Source of the DNA: Marinobacter halotolerans
Lineage (GTDB): Bacteria; Pseudomonadota; Gammaproteobacteria; Pseudomonadales; Oleiphilaceae
Reading direction: 5' to 3'
DNA: 64,000 bases
NCBI RefSeq assembly: GCF_008795985.1
Contig: NZ_VMHP01000001.1
Location: 1,550,001 to 1,614,000 of the forward strand
Shown: piece by piece, positions 7,211 through 16,828 of the stretch
Numbering within the stretch: position 1 is the stretch's first letter
Layout: every line of letters begins with the position of its first letter
Program-made: the position numbers and the translations under genes
The notes under the pieces: generated by a model
Databases searched by the model: none
The model's input: the letters and a program-made list of their open reading frames with translations, nothing else
Told to the model about the DNA's origin: nothing

Positions 7211-8104
7211 TCAACCTCGTCCAACACTGGCCAGCAATCGCTGCGCCGCTTTCAAGTGCGGAATGTCGAGCATTTTACCGTCCAGAGACACTGCCCCCTG
7301 CCCTTCTTCAAACGCCGCAACAACCCGGTTGGCAAACGCGATTTCGTCCTCGGATGGCGTAAACGCGGTATTGATTGTTTCGACCTGTCCGGGATGAATC
7401 GCTACCTTTCCGGTGAACCCGTCATGGCGGGCCTCTCTGGCATTGGCCAGGCAACCCTCCGGATCTTTAAAGTCCACGTACACCGTATCGATTGCCTGAA
7501 CATCCAGCATATGGGCTGCCAACAGCATCTGGCCACGCACCTGCTGATAGAGAAAACGCCACGACCCATCCTCATGGCGCGGATTACCTGCACCAATTGC
7601 ACTACTCAGGTCCTCTGCTCCCCAGATCAGGCCTGCCAGTCGTGGCCTGGGCCGGTTCCCCAGTTCTGACAAACGTAAGACCGCTTCTGGGGTTTCCGTG
7701 GCAACCGCAAGGATTTTAGTCTGGCCGACGGTTACATCCGCCATGGCTTCCGCCATTTCCAACCAGTGACTCACCAGATCAAGGTCCTCTGGCCCGTATA
7801 TCTTTGGCAGCACAATGCCTACCGGCTGCATCGGAACAACGGCGGCAAGGTCCTTCAGCAACTCACCGGAACGAACATCATTCACTCTCACCCAGTGCTC
7901 GGCCTTGCAGGTGTTAGTCTTAAGGAACTCGCCCAGCTTGTTCCGGGCCAGGGGCTTGTTTGCCGGCATGACAGAATCCTCAAGATCAAAGGCGATTGCA
8001 TCGGCCTCGAGATCAATGGATTTAACCAGTTTTCTGTCGCTGTCAGCAGGGACAAATAAAATGGAGCGAATGATACTCGGGGAATCCGTCTGTGGGATAG
8101 GCAT
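7211..8104 (-). CDS. CitE-like HpcH/HpaI-family acyl-CoA lyase
   Basis: This 297-residue TIM-barrel protein matches the citrate lyase beta/citramalyl-CoA lyase family: RSILFVPADSDRK (13-25), DAIAFDLEDSV (35-45) with acidic Mg2+ ligands, ATETPEAV, GAEDLS, and KVAIHPGQV near the end. Family members make or break 3-hydroxy or oxo acyl-CoA bonds by retro-Claisen chemistry, releasing acetyl-CoA or a similar ester. Alone on the minus strand, it shares the control region at 8105-8240 with the divergent operon. In the proposed route it would split 3-hydroxy-3-isopropylglutaryl-CoA, which is citryl-CoA with isopropyl in place of the C3 carboxylate. A malyl- or citramalyl-CoA substrate is equally compatible with the sequence. 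Confidence 0.75.
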   Translation of the reverse strand: MPIPQTDSPSIIRSILFVPADSDRKLVKSIDLEADAIAFDLEDSVMPANKPLARNKLGEFLKTNTCKAEHWVRVNDVRSGELLKDLAAVVPMQPVGIVLPKIYGPEDLDLVSHWLEMAEAMADVTVGQTKILAVATETPEAVLRLSELGNRPRPRLAGLIWGAEDLSSAIGAGNPRHEDGSWRFLYQQVRGQMLLAAHMLDVQAIDTVYVDFKDPEGCLANAREARHDGFTGKVAIHPGQVETINTAFTPSEDEIAFANRVVAAFEEGQGAVSLDGKMLDIPHLKAAQRLLASVGRG

Positions 8105-8136
8105 AAAAAACCTTCTTTCTGAATTGCCAACGAAAG

Positions 8137-8165
8137 TTAACCAATTTAGTATACTGCAATACTAT
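8137..8165 (+). promoter_or_regulatory. divergent control region with palindromic operator 2
   Basis: The palindrome AGTATACTGCAATACT (8148-8163), with flanking T/A extending the arms to TAGTAT/ATACTA, belongs to the same family as the site before badH. For the rightward operon, TTAACC (8137-8142) and TACTAT (8160-8165) are 17 bp apart, so the operator spans the spacer and -10. Leftward, TATACT (complement of 8148-8153) could serve as a -10 for the CitE-like gene, though no convincing -35 is visible. Confidence 0.55.
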
Positions 8166-8240
8166 ATTGTAGACTATTTTTAACACCAAGGGCGAGCCAA
8201 GACGACCTCCCCTCAGCGATGGATACAACGGAGACCTGAT

Positions 8241-9677
8241 ATGAGCAATACCAGTACGGTTGGCATCAAGGCTTTTGGCGCCTTCATCCCCAGGTTACGG
8301 CTGGATCGCGCAGCAATTGCCAAAGCGCATTCCTGGGCCTTTCCGTCCATTCGGGGAAAGGGCGAGAAAGCCATCTGCTCATGGGACGAGGATGCCATCA
8401 CTCTGGGCGTAGAAGCCGCACGTGATTGCCTCGGCAACCACCAGGATAAAATTGGCAAGGTCACTTTTTGCTCTACCACTGCGCCCTTTGCTGATCTTCA
8501 GAATTCCGGAATTATTGCAGCCGCTATGAATCTGAATCAACGAACTGGCTGCCTGGATGCTGGAGGCTCAACGCGCGCGGGCCTTAACAGCCTTATAAAT
8601 GATCTCGTAAACACATCAGAGCAAGATCAGTTGGTGATTGCCAGCGACCGCCGCCGGGCACAGCCGGCAAGCCCTGCTGAAATGCGCTATGGCTCTGGTG
8701 CTGCCGCAATGCTTGTCGGGCAAGGCGACCTGATTGCGTCCTTTCTCGGCGGAGAGCACCTGGCGACTCCGTTTATGGATCATTACCGGATGAGCGGTCA
8801 ACCATACGATTACTACGGTGAAGAGCGCTGGATACGTGATGAGGGCGTGGTCAAACTGGTACCTGCCACGATAGAAGCATTGCTTGAACGTTCAGGTACC
8901 GAGACGGCTGCGGTGGCCTATTTCGGGCTGTCAGGTGCCCCCAAAGGCAGCGACAAAATCGTTGCCAAAAAACTCGGCATTAACCCCGCCAACCTCCTGC
9001 CGGATTTTCAGGAAAACGTCGGAGATACCGGAACCGCGCATCCTTTGTTACAGCTCTCGGCAGCATTTGAAAGAGCCCGCCCGGGAGACATCATTGTTGT
9101 TGCTGCTTTTGGCGCAGGCTGCGATGTGGCAGTATTCCGCAAGGAAAATGGCAGTCGGAAACCCGAGAGGGGTCTGGCAGGAACCCTTAAAGACCGCATA
9201 CCGGAAACCTCCTACCTCAAAATGCTCTCCTTCGACGGCGAGCTCAATATCGACTGGGGCCCCAGAGCAGAAGTTGATACCAAAGCTTCATTCCCGCAGC
9301 AATACCGGGCCGCCGACCAGATCCTCAGCTTTACCGGCGGCAAGTGTGACTCTTGTGGTGCAGTGCAATTTCCAAGCACAACCAACTGTGTAGAGTGCGG
9401 CACTCCGGACACCCAGAAGCCGTTTCAGCTTGCCAACGATAACGCCGAAATCGCTACTTACAGTGCTGACTGGCTGCAGTATTGCCCAGCGCCCCCACTC
9501 TACGTTGGCCTTGTACAGTTTACATCCGGGGCAAGGGTCCTGATGGAGATCGTGGATGTTGGTGAACAGGAGCTGGACGTCGGTATGCCATTGCGAATGG
9601 TGTTCAGGGTCAAGGCCAAGGATAACCTGCGGAACTATCGCCGGTATTTTTGGAAAGCGACACCCACGAACGACTAA
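8241..9677 (+). CDS. HMG-CoA-synthase-like protein fused to DUF35 zinc ribbon/OB domain
   Basis: The 478-residue protein has a ketoacyl-synthase-III/HMG-CoA-synthase-like fold (about 1-310) joined to a C-terminal DUF35 module. Cys369, Cys372, Cys383 and Cys386 form a zinc ribbon, followed by an OB-fold. At the place of the nucleophilic cysteine (about 106-115) the sequence is DAGGSTRAGL, with Gly or Ser instead of Cys, so condensing activity is doubtful. In archaea a separate DUF35 protein bridges thiolase and HMG-CoA synthase; here it is fused and the thiolase follows 38 bp downstream, suggesting a complex. Steroid degraders use DUF35-thiolase-fold pairs for retro-aldol cleavage, a possible role here. 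Confidence 0.7.
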   Translation: MSNTSTVGIKAFGAFIPRLRLDRAAIAKAHSWAFPSIRGKGEKAICSWDEDAITLGVEAARDCLGNHQDKIGKVTFCSTTAPFADLQNSGIIAAAMNLNQRTGCLDAGGSTRAGLNSLINDLVNTSEQDQLVIASDRRRAQPASPAEMRYGSGAAAMLVGQGDLIASFLGGEHLATPFMDHYRMSGQPYDYYGEERWIRDEGVVKLVPATIEALLERSGTETAAVAYFGLSGAPKGSDKIVAKKLGINPANLLPDFQENVGDTGTAHPLLQLSAAFERARPGDIIVVAAFGAGCDVAVFRKENGSRKPERGLAGTLKDRIPETSYLKMLSFDGELNIDWGPRAEVDTKASFPQQYRAADQILSFTGGKCDSCGAVQFPSTTNCVECGTPDTQKPFQLANDNAEIATYSADWLQYCPAPPLYVGLVQFTSGARVLMEIVDVGEQELDVGMPLRMVFRVKAKDNLRNYRRYFWKATPTND

Positions 9678-9715
9678 CACACGCTAGCGACAGAATATTC
9701 AGTAAGGGTTAAACA

Positions 9716-10918
9716 ATGGCTTCAGGTATTAAAGACAAAGTTGCGATTATCGGGATGGGGTGTTCACGATTCGGTGAGCGCTGGGATACAGATACTGATG
9801 GGCTGATTAACGAGGCCTTCAACGAGGCAATGCTGGATGCAGGTGTTGAACGCTCACAGATTGGAGCTGCCTGGCTGGGTTCAGCCCTGGATCAAGTCAA
9901 TATCGGAAACTCCGCCATTCCCTTGGCCACATCCCTGCGCTTAACCGGCATCCCCGTTACACGGGTTGAGAATATGTGTGCCACCGGAACCGAAGCCCTC
10001 AGGGGTGCAGCTTATGGCGTTGCCTCAGGCGCTGTAGACATCGCTATTGCCGTTGGGGTCGAAAAGCTCAAAGACACAGGGTTCGGTGGACTGCCTGTCC
10101 CGACTAAGGGCACGCTCAATGATTTGTGGATGCCCTATTCTTCTGCCCCGGCCGGCTTTGCACAGTTAGCCTCCGGCTATCGTAAGAAATACGGTGTCAG
10201 CAAAGAAGACCTGAAGCAGGCCATCGGCCGTGTTTCCTGGAAAAGCCACCAGAACGGAGCCAAAAACCACAAGGCCCACCTGCAAAAAGCCATTGATCTG
10301 GAAACCATTGTCGGCGCCCCGATCGTTGCCGATCCATTAGGAGTCTTTGACTGCTGTGGCGTCAGTGACGGAGCAGCCTGCGCCATCATTACCACACCCG
10401 AAATTGCCCGCAGCCTGGGTAAACACGATCTGGTGACGATCAAGGCACTGCAGCTTTCCGCCAGCAGCGGCTGGGAATCGTCAACCGGTGGCTGGGATGG
10501 TAGCTACGTGAAGAACACCCGGCTTGCTGCAAAGGCGGCCTACAAAGAAGCGGGTATCAATGATCCTGTTTCCCAACTAAGCATGACGGAAGTGCACGAC
10601 TGCTTCTCCATTACGGAGCTGGTCACCATGGAGGACCTGGGTCTTTCCGAAGACGGTCAGGCCTGGCGTGATGTGCTCGAAGGCAAATTCGACGCGGACG
10701 GCGAGGTACCCTGCCAGGTCGATGGGGGCCTCAAATGTTTCGGCCACCCCGTGGGTGCCAGCGGCCTGAGAATGGTGTACGAAAATTACCTCCAGTTGCA
10801 GGGGCGTGCGGGGGAGCGGCAACTCAAAAATATGAGCATGGGGCTCAGTCACAACCTCGGCGGCGTACCGTATAACAGTATTGCGGCAATCAGTATTGTT
10901 GGAATACTGGAGGATTAG
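9716..10918 (+). CDS. SCP2-type thiolase, partner of the DUF35 fusion
   Basis: The 400-residue thiolase-fold protein belongs to the SCP-x/archaeal acetyl-CoA acetyltransferase group, not the FadA group. It has the nucleophile Cys88 in VENMCATGTEALR, EVHDCFSITE, GGLKCFGHPVGASG with the catalytic His, and LSHNLGG near the C-terminus in place of CIGGGQG. It should thiolyse or form 3-oxoacyl-CoA in a complex with the DUF35-bearing neighbour. Because the second thiolase cysteine motif is absent in this branch, some members act as aldolases or partners, so the exact reaction stays open. The gene ends 3 bp before the next. Confidence 0.75.
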   Translation: MASGIKDKVAIIGMGCSRFGERWDTDTDGLINEAFNEAMLDAGVERSQIGAAWLGSALDQVNIGNSAIPLATSLRLTGIPVTRVENMCATGTEALRGAAYGVASGAVDIAIAVGVEKLKDTGFGGLPVPTKGTLNDLWMPYSSAPAGFAQLASGYRKKYGVSKEDLKQAIGRVSWKSHQNGAKNHKAHLQKAIDLETIVGAPIVADPLGVFDCCGVSDGAACAIITTPEIARSLGKHDLVTIKALQLSASSGWESSTGGWDGSYVKNTRLAAKAAYKEAGINDPVSQLSMTEVHDCFSITELVTMEDLGLSEDGQAWRDVLEGKFDADGEVPCQVDGGLKCFGHPVGASGLRMVYENYLQLQGRAGERQLKNMSMGLSHNLGGVPYNSIAAISIVGILED

Positions 10919-10921
10919 ATT

Positions 10922-11812
10922 GTGAGCCCACTATTGCGCTGGCCTATTCGAGACCTCCAGGATTTTTTCGTCGACTGTGTGCCACACCAGAGTGCGCTGG
11001 GACTTCAGGTGACTGAATGCCTGGACGGCCATCTTTCCGTAGATATGCCTTTTGCAGATTACCTTACAGACTCGCGGGCATCCGAGATATTGCACGAGGG
11101 CGGCATCATCTCACTGATAGACGCCTCCGCCGGCTCTGTATTACTGACGCAGCGAAAAGAACTCCGGAGAACCGCCACGCTGGACTTGCGAATCGATTTT
11201 CTGAGGCGCTGTCGGCCGGGCGAAGGGGTAAGTTGCCAGGCAAAATCCTTAAAGGTCAGCCGGAATGTTGGCGTAACCCATGCAAAGGTACACGACAGTG
11301 ATGAGGATAGTCCGATTGCGGTTGCAACGGGAACCTTTGCTATATTTCAGGGCGAGGCAGAGCCCCACAGATTTGGCGAGGGAGATACCCGCTTTCGCAA
11401 TGACGCCAAATCAGCCTCAAGGATCGATAATTCAATTTCCGACAATCCCTACGAACAAATGATGGGCATCCGGCCAGATGACGATAGTGAAAGATCCGAC
11501 GGCTGTATGACTTTTCGCGAACATCTAATTGGTAATCCCTATGTTCCGGCCATTCACGGCGGTGCTGTTGCATCTCTCCTACACGCCACCGCAAAACTGG
11601 TACTTATGCGAGAGACGTCTGCCACTATGCCCCCGAAAATGCTGAGCTGCAGTCTCGAGTACCTTGGTTCCCCTCTCACCAGGAATACATTTGCAAGTGC
11701 TTCGATTTCCTCAATTAGCCGGCGGTTTGCCAATGTTCGCGTGATCGCTTTTCAGGAATCCCCTGACCACCCAATCGCCGCCGCTACCATCCAGTTTTTA
11801 CTTGTCACCTAA
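10922..11812 (+). CDS. tandem hotdog (PaaI-like) acyl-CoA thioesterase
   Basis: This 296-residue protein contains two hotdog domains in tandem. The first (about 10-140) has ILHEGGIISLIDASAGSVLL and the second (about 165-296) has IHGGAVASLLHATAKLVLM. Both repeat the HGG helix of PaaI-type thioesterases, and a less conserved linker around 140-165 separates them. It likely hydrolyses a CoA ester, for example to release trapped CoA or export a dead-end acid. Translation starts at GTG 10922, three bases after the thiolase stop codon, so coupling is likely. It is the last gene of the 8241 operon and converges on the chemoreceptor gene. Confidence 0.65.
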   Translation: MSPLLRWPIRDLQDFFVDCVPHQSALGLQVTECLDGHLSVDMPFADYLTDSRASEILHEGGIISLIDASAGSVLLTQRKELRRTATLDLRIDFLRRCRPGEGVSCQAKSLKVSRNVGVTHAKVHDSDEDSPIAVATGTFAIFQGEAEPHRFGEGDTRFRNDAKSASRIDNSISDNPYEQMMGIRPDDDSERSDGCMTFREHLIGNPYVPAIHGGAVASLLHATAKLVLMRETSATMPPKMLSCSLEYLGSPLTRNTFASASISSISRRFANVRVIAFQESPDHPIAAATIQFLLVT

Positions 11813-11828
11813 ACATACCTTGCAGGAG

Positions 11829-13505
11829 TCAGGTTTTGAATTGCTGGACAAGTCCGCGCAGATTATCACCCAGCTGCGCGAGTTCCCTGCTTGCTTCATT
11901 CGTACGCACGACGCCCGAATCGCTGCGTTGGGCCGCGTCTACAATCCGCACAATATTCTGATTGATCTCCTCCGCCACCTGGCTCTGCTGTTCAGCCGCA
12001 GTTGCAATCTGGGAAACCTGTTCGTGAATGTTACCAACTGATTTTTCAATCGTACCAAGTGTTCCAGCAGCACCATTAATCCGCTCTTCGGTTTCACCAG
12101 CACTTTCCCTCGATGCCTTCATTCGTTCAACAGCATTGCTGGACTCCTCAACAAAGCCGTCAAGCATCTCACGGATCTGATCAGCAGATTCCGCACTGCG
12201 GCGCGCAAGTTGACGCACTTCATCCGCGACGACAGAAAATCCTCGCCCATGCTCACCCGCACGGGCCGCTTCAATTGCTGCGTTCAAGGCAAGTAAATTA
12301 GTTTGTTCAGTGACGCCATGAATGACATCAAGTATCTGTGAGATACCCTCTGTTTTTTCCGATAACGCTTCAATGCTCGTTGCGCTTTCCTGTATCTCTG
12401 ACGTCAGTTTTCTCACTGCGTCTTGCGCTTCGGCGACACTTTGCCCGCCTTCTCGCGCCAAATGGTCAGCGTCAGCTGCTGCGGTCTCTACACCGTTGGC
12501 ATTTCCTGCGACCTGCTGAATAGTCGCAGCCATTTCATTGATAGCCGACGCAATCTGATCCGTCTCAACTCCCTGTTCCTGAACAGAACGACTGGTTTCA
12601 TCGGCAACCTGGCTCAGCTCCTTTGCTGAATCTGCCACCTTGTCCGTTGTCACCCCCACTTCACCGATTGTTTGTTGTATTTTTATCACAAATGCGTTGA
12701 AACACCGCCCAAGCTCTGCCAACTCATCGCTTCCATCATCTGGAAGCCTGTGCCGCAGATCGCCCTCCCCACTGGCAATCTCTCGCATCATTACACTGAT
12801 ATTGGCGATGGGAGCGCTTACGCTACGACTGGCGAGCATCCCAATCACAACAGCGACCACAACGATCCCTATACTTACCAAGAATATCAGCATCAATATG
12901 TTGGAAATTTTCGCCGCAATGTCCCGTTTCGCCTGCTCCAATGCAGCCGTGATATCAGTAATATTGACCCCTGCTCCAATCAGCCAATCCCATCCTGTGA
13001 TCATTCGTTGATACGAAAGTTTTGGCTGAATTTCTCCATACTCTGAGTTCATATAAGTATAAGTATGAAACCCGTCGCCTTTAGTTGATTGGACAAGTGC
13101 AGAGAGCAGCTTCCTGAGCTTCGGGTCTTCGGTGGGCCCTTCCATGGAAGGATCTGGCCGATACGCCAGATTCTCAAGGTCAGGACCGAATGCGATAACA
13201 TAGTTATCGTTGCCAAACGATATTGACCTTAATGCACTGCGAGCTCGTTGTTTGGCCTCAGAGTCCGAAATGCCCGGCGATTCCTTGATTTCCATAACCA
13301 TGGAGTGAGCGACATCCACTGTATCTCGCAACCCTGTCCGCCGGCTCTCCAGCAGGCGTGTTTCGAGCCTATCAATTTCTGTTTCACCGTTTGCCTTGAT
13401 CTGAACGATCGATACCCATGCAATGGAACATGCAGTGAGCAGGACAGGAAAAAGAATTGAGACCAGAATCCGAAAACTGATACGAAACCGGTTAAGCCGG
13501 GGCAT
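11829..13505 (-). CDS. methyl-accepting chemotaxis protein with single Cache domain
   Basis: The 558-residue chemoreceptor has TM1 at about 10-35, a periplasmic single-Cache ligand domain (about 37-190, including [11 protein letters not shown] and [10 protein letters not shown]), TM2 at about 200-225, HAMP, and a signalling domain with the hairpin tip [19 protein letters not shown]. No C-terminal CheR/CheB docking pentapeptide is visible; it ends QQFKT. It lies 57 bp behind etfA in the same direction, at the end of the acyl-CoA dehydrogenase/ligase/mmsA/etf run, so it probably senses the island's substrate or a related carboxylate. A small CCTCG/CGAGG hairpin at 13539-13552 may weaken read-through into it. 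Confidence 0.85.
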   Translation of the reverse strand: MPRLNRFRISFRILVSILFPVLLTACSIAWVSIVQIKANGETEIDRLETRLLESRRTGLRDTVDVAHSMVMEIKESPGISDSEAKQRARSALRSISFGNDNYVIAFGPDLENLAYRPDPSMEGPTEDPKLRKLLSALVQSTKGDGFHTYTYMNSEYGEIQPKLSYQRMITGWDWLIGAGVNITDITAALEQAKRDIAAKISNILMLIFLVSIGIVVVAVVIGMLASRSVSAPIANISVMMREIASGEGDLRHRLPDDGSDELAELGRCFNAFVIKIQQTIGEVGVTTDKVADSAKELSQVADETSRSVQEQGVETDQIASAINEMAATIQQVAGNANGVETAAADADHLAREGGQSVAEAQDAVRKLTSEIQESATSIEALSEKTEGISQILDVIHGVTEQTNLLALNAAIEAARAGEHGRGFSVVADEVRQLARRSAESADQIREMLDGFVEESSNAVERMKASRESAGETEERINGAAGTLGTIEKSVGNIHEQVSQIATAAEQQSQVAEEINQNIVRIVDAAQRSDSGVVRTNEASRELAQLGDNLRGLVQQFKT

Positions 13506-13562
13506 GACAACAAGCTCCTATTACTATGCCCTAATAATCCTCGGAGTCGAGGGCCAAGGTAC

Positions 13563-14495
13563 TCAGAGCTTGCTGTCAAATTCAGGGACAGCCTCAAAAA
13601 GGTCCGCCACCAACCCATAATCCGCTATCTGGAAAATCGGTGCTTCTTCGTCCTTATTGATTGCCACAATAACCTTTGAGTCAGACATGCCTGCCAGATG
13701 CTGAATGGCGCCAGAAATACCCACTGCCAGGTACAGTTTCGGCGCCACGATCTTGCCCGTCTGGCCTACTTGCAGGTCATTGGAGACAAACCCTGCATCA
13801 ACAGCTGCCCGTGATGCCCCTACGGCCGCCCCAAGCTTATCGGCCAAACCGTAAAGCAGTTTGAAATTATCTCCATTCTGCATACCACGACCACCTGAAA
13901 CGACAATGTCCGCCGCTGCCAAATCTGGCCGATCTGATGTTGTAAGCTGCTCATTAACAAACCGGGCTTTATCGTTATTCAAAACTAAGTCGCAATTTTC
14001 GATGGTGGCCGGATCGTCCTTCACAGATACCGGATCAAACGCCGTTGCCCTTACTGTAATCACTTTTACAGCTGCAGAGGATTTTACCGTCGCGATAGCA
14101 TTGCCGGCGTATATCGGACGTTTGAAGGTTTCTTCATCCACCACTGAGATAATCTCAGAGATCTGATCAACATCCAGCATCGCTGCAACCCGAGGCATGA
14201 AGCTTTTGCCCCAGGTAGTGGCAGACACCAGAACATGGCTGGCACATTTACCTAACTGAACCACTAGGTCGGCCATATTCTCCGGGAGCTGGTGCTCATA
14301 GCCCGCATCGTCGCAAACAATGACTGTGTTCACGCCATCGCATCGGGCTGCCTGCTCTGCGACAGAACCGCAACTGTAACCGACCACCAGTACGGAGATA
14401 TCCTCTGGCCCTACTTCTTTCGCAGCCGCCAGGGCGCTACGCGTCGCCCCGTTAAGTTCGGAATTATCGTGCTCCGCAATAACAAGAATGCTCAT
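13563..14495 (-). CDS. etfA: electron transfer flavoprotein alpha subunit
   Basis: The 310-residue protein has the ETF-alpha C-terminal FAD-binding block: [48 protein letters not shown] and GAIQHLAGM. With EtfB it accepts electrons from acyl-CoA dehydrogenases and delivers them to ETF-quinone oxidoreductase, which the island also encodes (25480-27132). Its ATG directly abuts the etfB stop codon (14496), so the pair is translationally coupled. Because bacteria of this kind normally have a housekeeping etfBA elsewhere, this copy probably serves the island's own dehydrogenases. Confidence 0.95.
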   Translation of the reverse strand: MSILVIAEHDNSELNGATRSALAAAKEVGPEDISVLVVGYSCGSVAEQAARCDGVNTVIVCDDAGYEHQLPENMADLVVQLGKCASHVLVSATTWGKSFMPRVAAMLDVDQISEIISVVDEETFKRPIYAGNAIATVKSSAAVKVITVRATAFDPVSVKDDPATIENCDLVLNNDKARFVNEQLTTSDRPDLAAADIVVSGGRGMQNGDNFKLLYGLADKLGAAVGASRAAVDAGFVSNDLQVGQTGKIVAPKLYLAVGISGAIQHLAGMSDSKVIVAINKDEEAPIFQIADYGLVADLFEAVPEFDSKL

Positions 14496-15245
14496 TCAGA
14501 TCACCCTGGCTTCATTTTTGAGTTTATCGACAAGCTCGTCCACGTCCGCAACCCGGATACCGGCGGTGCGGGTCGCAGGTGCTTCAACCTCCACGATCTG
14601 CAACGTGGAACCGGTGCCCACGCCCAGATCTTCCGGAGTTACGATGTCCAATTCCTTTTTCTTGGCTTTCATGATATTGGGCAAAGAGGCATAACGCGGC
14701 TCGTTCAGGCGAAGATCCGTCGTCACGATGGCTGGCAGAGTCAACTCTACCGTTTGAAGTCCACCGTCTACTTCGCGGGTAACCTTTGCTTTGCCATCCA
14801 CGATGTCGATCTCGGAGGCAAACGTCGCCTGGGGATAACCGGCAAGCGCCGCCAGCATCTGCCCCGTCTGGTTGTTGTCGCTATCGATAGCCTGCTTGCC
14901 CAGCAAGATCAGGTCAGGCTGCTCTTTATCGACCACACTTTTGAGGAGCTTGGCGATCGGCAGGGCGCTAAGGCTATCTTCGCTTTCAATTAAAATACCG
15001 CGATCCGCTCCCAAAGCCATTGCCGTGCGAAGCTGCTCCTGAGACGCCTTGCTACCCACGGAAACCACAATAATTTCAGATGCTATGCCTTTTTCCTTGA
15101 GCCTGACGGCCTCTTCCACCGCAATCTCGCAAAAGGGATTCATGGACATTTTGACGTTGTTCAGATCAACGCCTGACTTGTCCGGCTTAACTCTCGCCTT
15201 CACGTTGTAATCAATCACTCGTTTAACAGCGACTAGCACTTTCAT
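14496..15245 (-). CDS. etfB: electron transfer flavoprotein beta subunit
   Basis: The 249-residue protein matches ETF-beta: [14 protein letters not shown] at the start, [53 protein letters not shown] (AMP-binding region) and [20 protein letters not shown]. It is the AMP-containing partner of EtfA and the docking subunit for acyl-CoA dehydrogenases, via the loop around [18 protein letters not shown]. It sits 16 bp after mmsA in a run led by an acyl-CoA dehydrogenase gene at 19996. Confidence 0.95.
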   Translation of the reverse strand: MKVLVAVKRVIDYNVKARVKPDKSGVDLNNVKMSMNPFCEIAVEEAVRLKEKGIASEIIVVSVGSKASQEQLRTAMALGADRGILIESEDSLSALPIAKLLKSVVDKEQPDLILLGKQAIDSDNNQTGQMLAALAGYPQATFASEIDIVDGKAKVTREVDGGLQTVELTLPAIVTTDLRLNEPRYASLPNIMKAKKKELDIVTPEDLGVGTGSTLQIVEVEAPATRTAGIRVADVDELVDKLKNEARVI

Positions 15246-15261
15246 AAACGGATACCTTTCG

Positions 15262-16770
15262 TTATTTCAGGGTAATGGTGGTATTCACTCCAGCACCCAC
15301 ATCATCTTCATCAAACCAGCGTGCGGTAACAGTCTTGGCCTGGGTATAGAATTGGATAACCTGTTTACCGTATGGGCCAAGATCACCAAGCTTCGAACCT
15401 CGCGAGCCGCTGAAAGAGAAAAGTGGAACTGGCACGGGAATTGGGACATTGATACCTACCTGCCCTACATCAATGTGCTCTTCGAAACGATGAGCCGCGC
15501 CACCGGAACGGGTAAATACAGCCGTGCCATTGCCGTGCGGGTTACGGTTAACAAACTCGATGGCATCGTCCAGGGTGTCTACATTTACCACGCACAATAC
15601 GGGGCCGAAAATTTCCTGCTGATAGATCGTCATATCCGCCGTTACATTGGCAAATATTGTGGGGCCAACAAAGTTGCCGTTTTCATAGCCCTCAACTTCT
15701 GGATTACGACCGTCGAGAACGAGCTCAGCACCCTCATCCACTCCTTTTTGGATAAGACTATGAATGCGATCCAGCGCGGACCTTGAGATAACAGGGCCAA
15801 CATCGGTCCCATCCTCAACGCCAGCGCCAACCTTCAGTGACTTCGCTCTTTCAATCAGATCTGGTAGCCAATTCTGGGCCTCACCGACAAGAACCATGAC
15901 AGGCAACGCCATACAACGCTGTCCCGCAGCGCCAAAAGACGCACCTGCGATGTTGTTCAGGGTTTGCTCTTTATTCGCGTCTGGCAGAACCACACCATGG
16001 TTCTTGGCCCCCATCATGCACTGCACTCGCTTACCGGACTGGGAAGCACGATGGTAGACATGAGTCCCTACATGGGTCGAGCCAACAAAGGAAACAGCTT
16101 TGATATCAGGGTGATCACAGACACCGTTAACCGCATCTTCACCGCCGTGAATCACGTTCAGAACGCCAGCCGGAATACCCGCCTCCAGAGCCAACTCAAC
16201 CAGGCGCATAGTCACCATGGGGTCCTGTTCTGACGGTTTGAGGACGAACGTATTACCGGTCGCGATGGCCATCGGGAACATCCACAGCGGAATCATCGCC
16301 GGAAAGTTGAATGGTGTAATACCGGCACAGACACCGATGGGCTTGAGCAGCGTATAGGTGTTCACCCCACCAGCGACATTGTTTGCATGCTCGCCCAGCT
16401 GCAGGTTACCAACAGCGGAAGCGTGCTCCACCACCTCCAGACCACGGAAGACATCGCCTTCGGCATCAGCCAGAGTCTTGCCCTGCTCAGCGGTAAGTAG
16501 AGCCGCCAGCTCCTTCATATTTTCACGAATAAGCTGTTGGTATTTCAGAAAAATTCTTGCTCGGGCACCAATTGGAGTCTGTTTCCAGCTCTGAAACGCC
16601 TTGTTCGCACTTTCTACGGCACGTTGAATTTCATCTTTGGTCGCAAACGGCACCCGGGCCAGCACTTGCTGAGTGGCCGGATTAACTACATCGCGCCATT
16701 GATCAGCTTGAGATTCAATAAACTCACCATCGATCAGCAGCTTTACCGTTGGAATATTAGTTTCTGACAT
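15262..16770 (-). CDS. mmsA: methylmalonate-semialdehyde dehydrogenase (CoA-acylating)
   Basis: The 502-residue aldehyde dehydrogenase shows the MmsA hallmarks: [37 protein letters not shown] and catalytic Cys286 in [11 protein letters not shown]. It converts methylmalonate semialdehyde, NAD+ and CoA to propionyl-CoA and CO2, the last step from isobutyryl-CoA. The other steps are on the opposite strand (20269-24220), so the pathway is complete within the island. It lies between the acetoacetyl-CoA-synthetase-like gene and etfB on one strand. Malonate semialdehyde is an alternative substrate in this family. Confidence 0.92.
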   Translation of the reverse strand: MSETNIPTVKLLIDGEFIESQADQWRDVVNPATQQVLARVPFATKDEIQRAVESANKAFQSWKQTPIGARARIFLKYQQLIRENMKELAALLTAEQGKTLADAEGDVFRGLEVVEHASAVGNLQLGEHANNVAGGVNTYTLLKPIGVCAGITPFNFPAMIPLWMFPMAIATGNTFVLKPSEQDPMVTMRLVELALEAGIPAGVLNVIHGGEDAVNGVCDHPDIKAVSFVGSTHVGTHVYHRASQSGKRVQCMMGAKNHGVVLPDANKEQTLNNIAGASFGAAGQRCMALPVMVLVGEAQNWLPDLIERAKSLKVGAGVEDGTDVGPVISRSALDRIHSLIQKGVDEGAELVLDGRNPEVEGYENGNFVGPTIFANVTADMTIYQQEIFGPVLCVVNVDTLDDAIEFVNRNPHGNGTAVFTRSGGAAHRFEEHIDVGQVGINVPIPVPVPLFSFSGSRGSKLGDLGPYGKQVIQFYTQAKTVTARWFDEDDVGAGVNTTITLK

Positions 16771-16828
16771 ACTTTTTCACCTTTCGAAATTTGACAATCC
16801 TGTGGAAACGTTCTGAGAAACAAACAAA

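Noticed and set aside
8091-8110. TGTGGGATAGGCATAAAAAA, resembling the transposon terminus TGTGGGATCA, considered as a left end.
   Set aside because: It encodes the first residues of the CitE-like protein (PIPQT), has no tandem TnsB-type repeats after it, and its flank (CCGTC) does not match ATTAG at the right end. It would also cut through a regulon whose operators lie on both sides.
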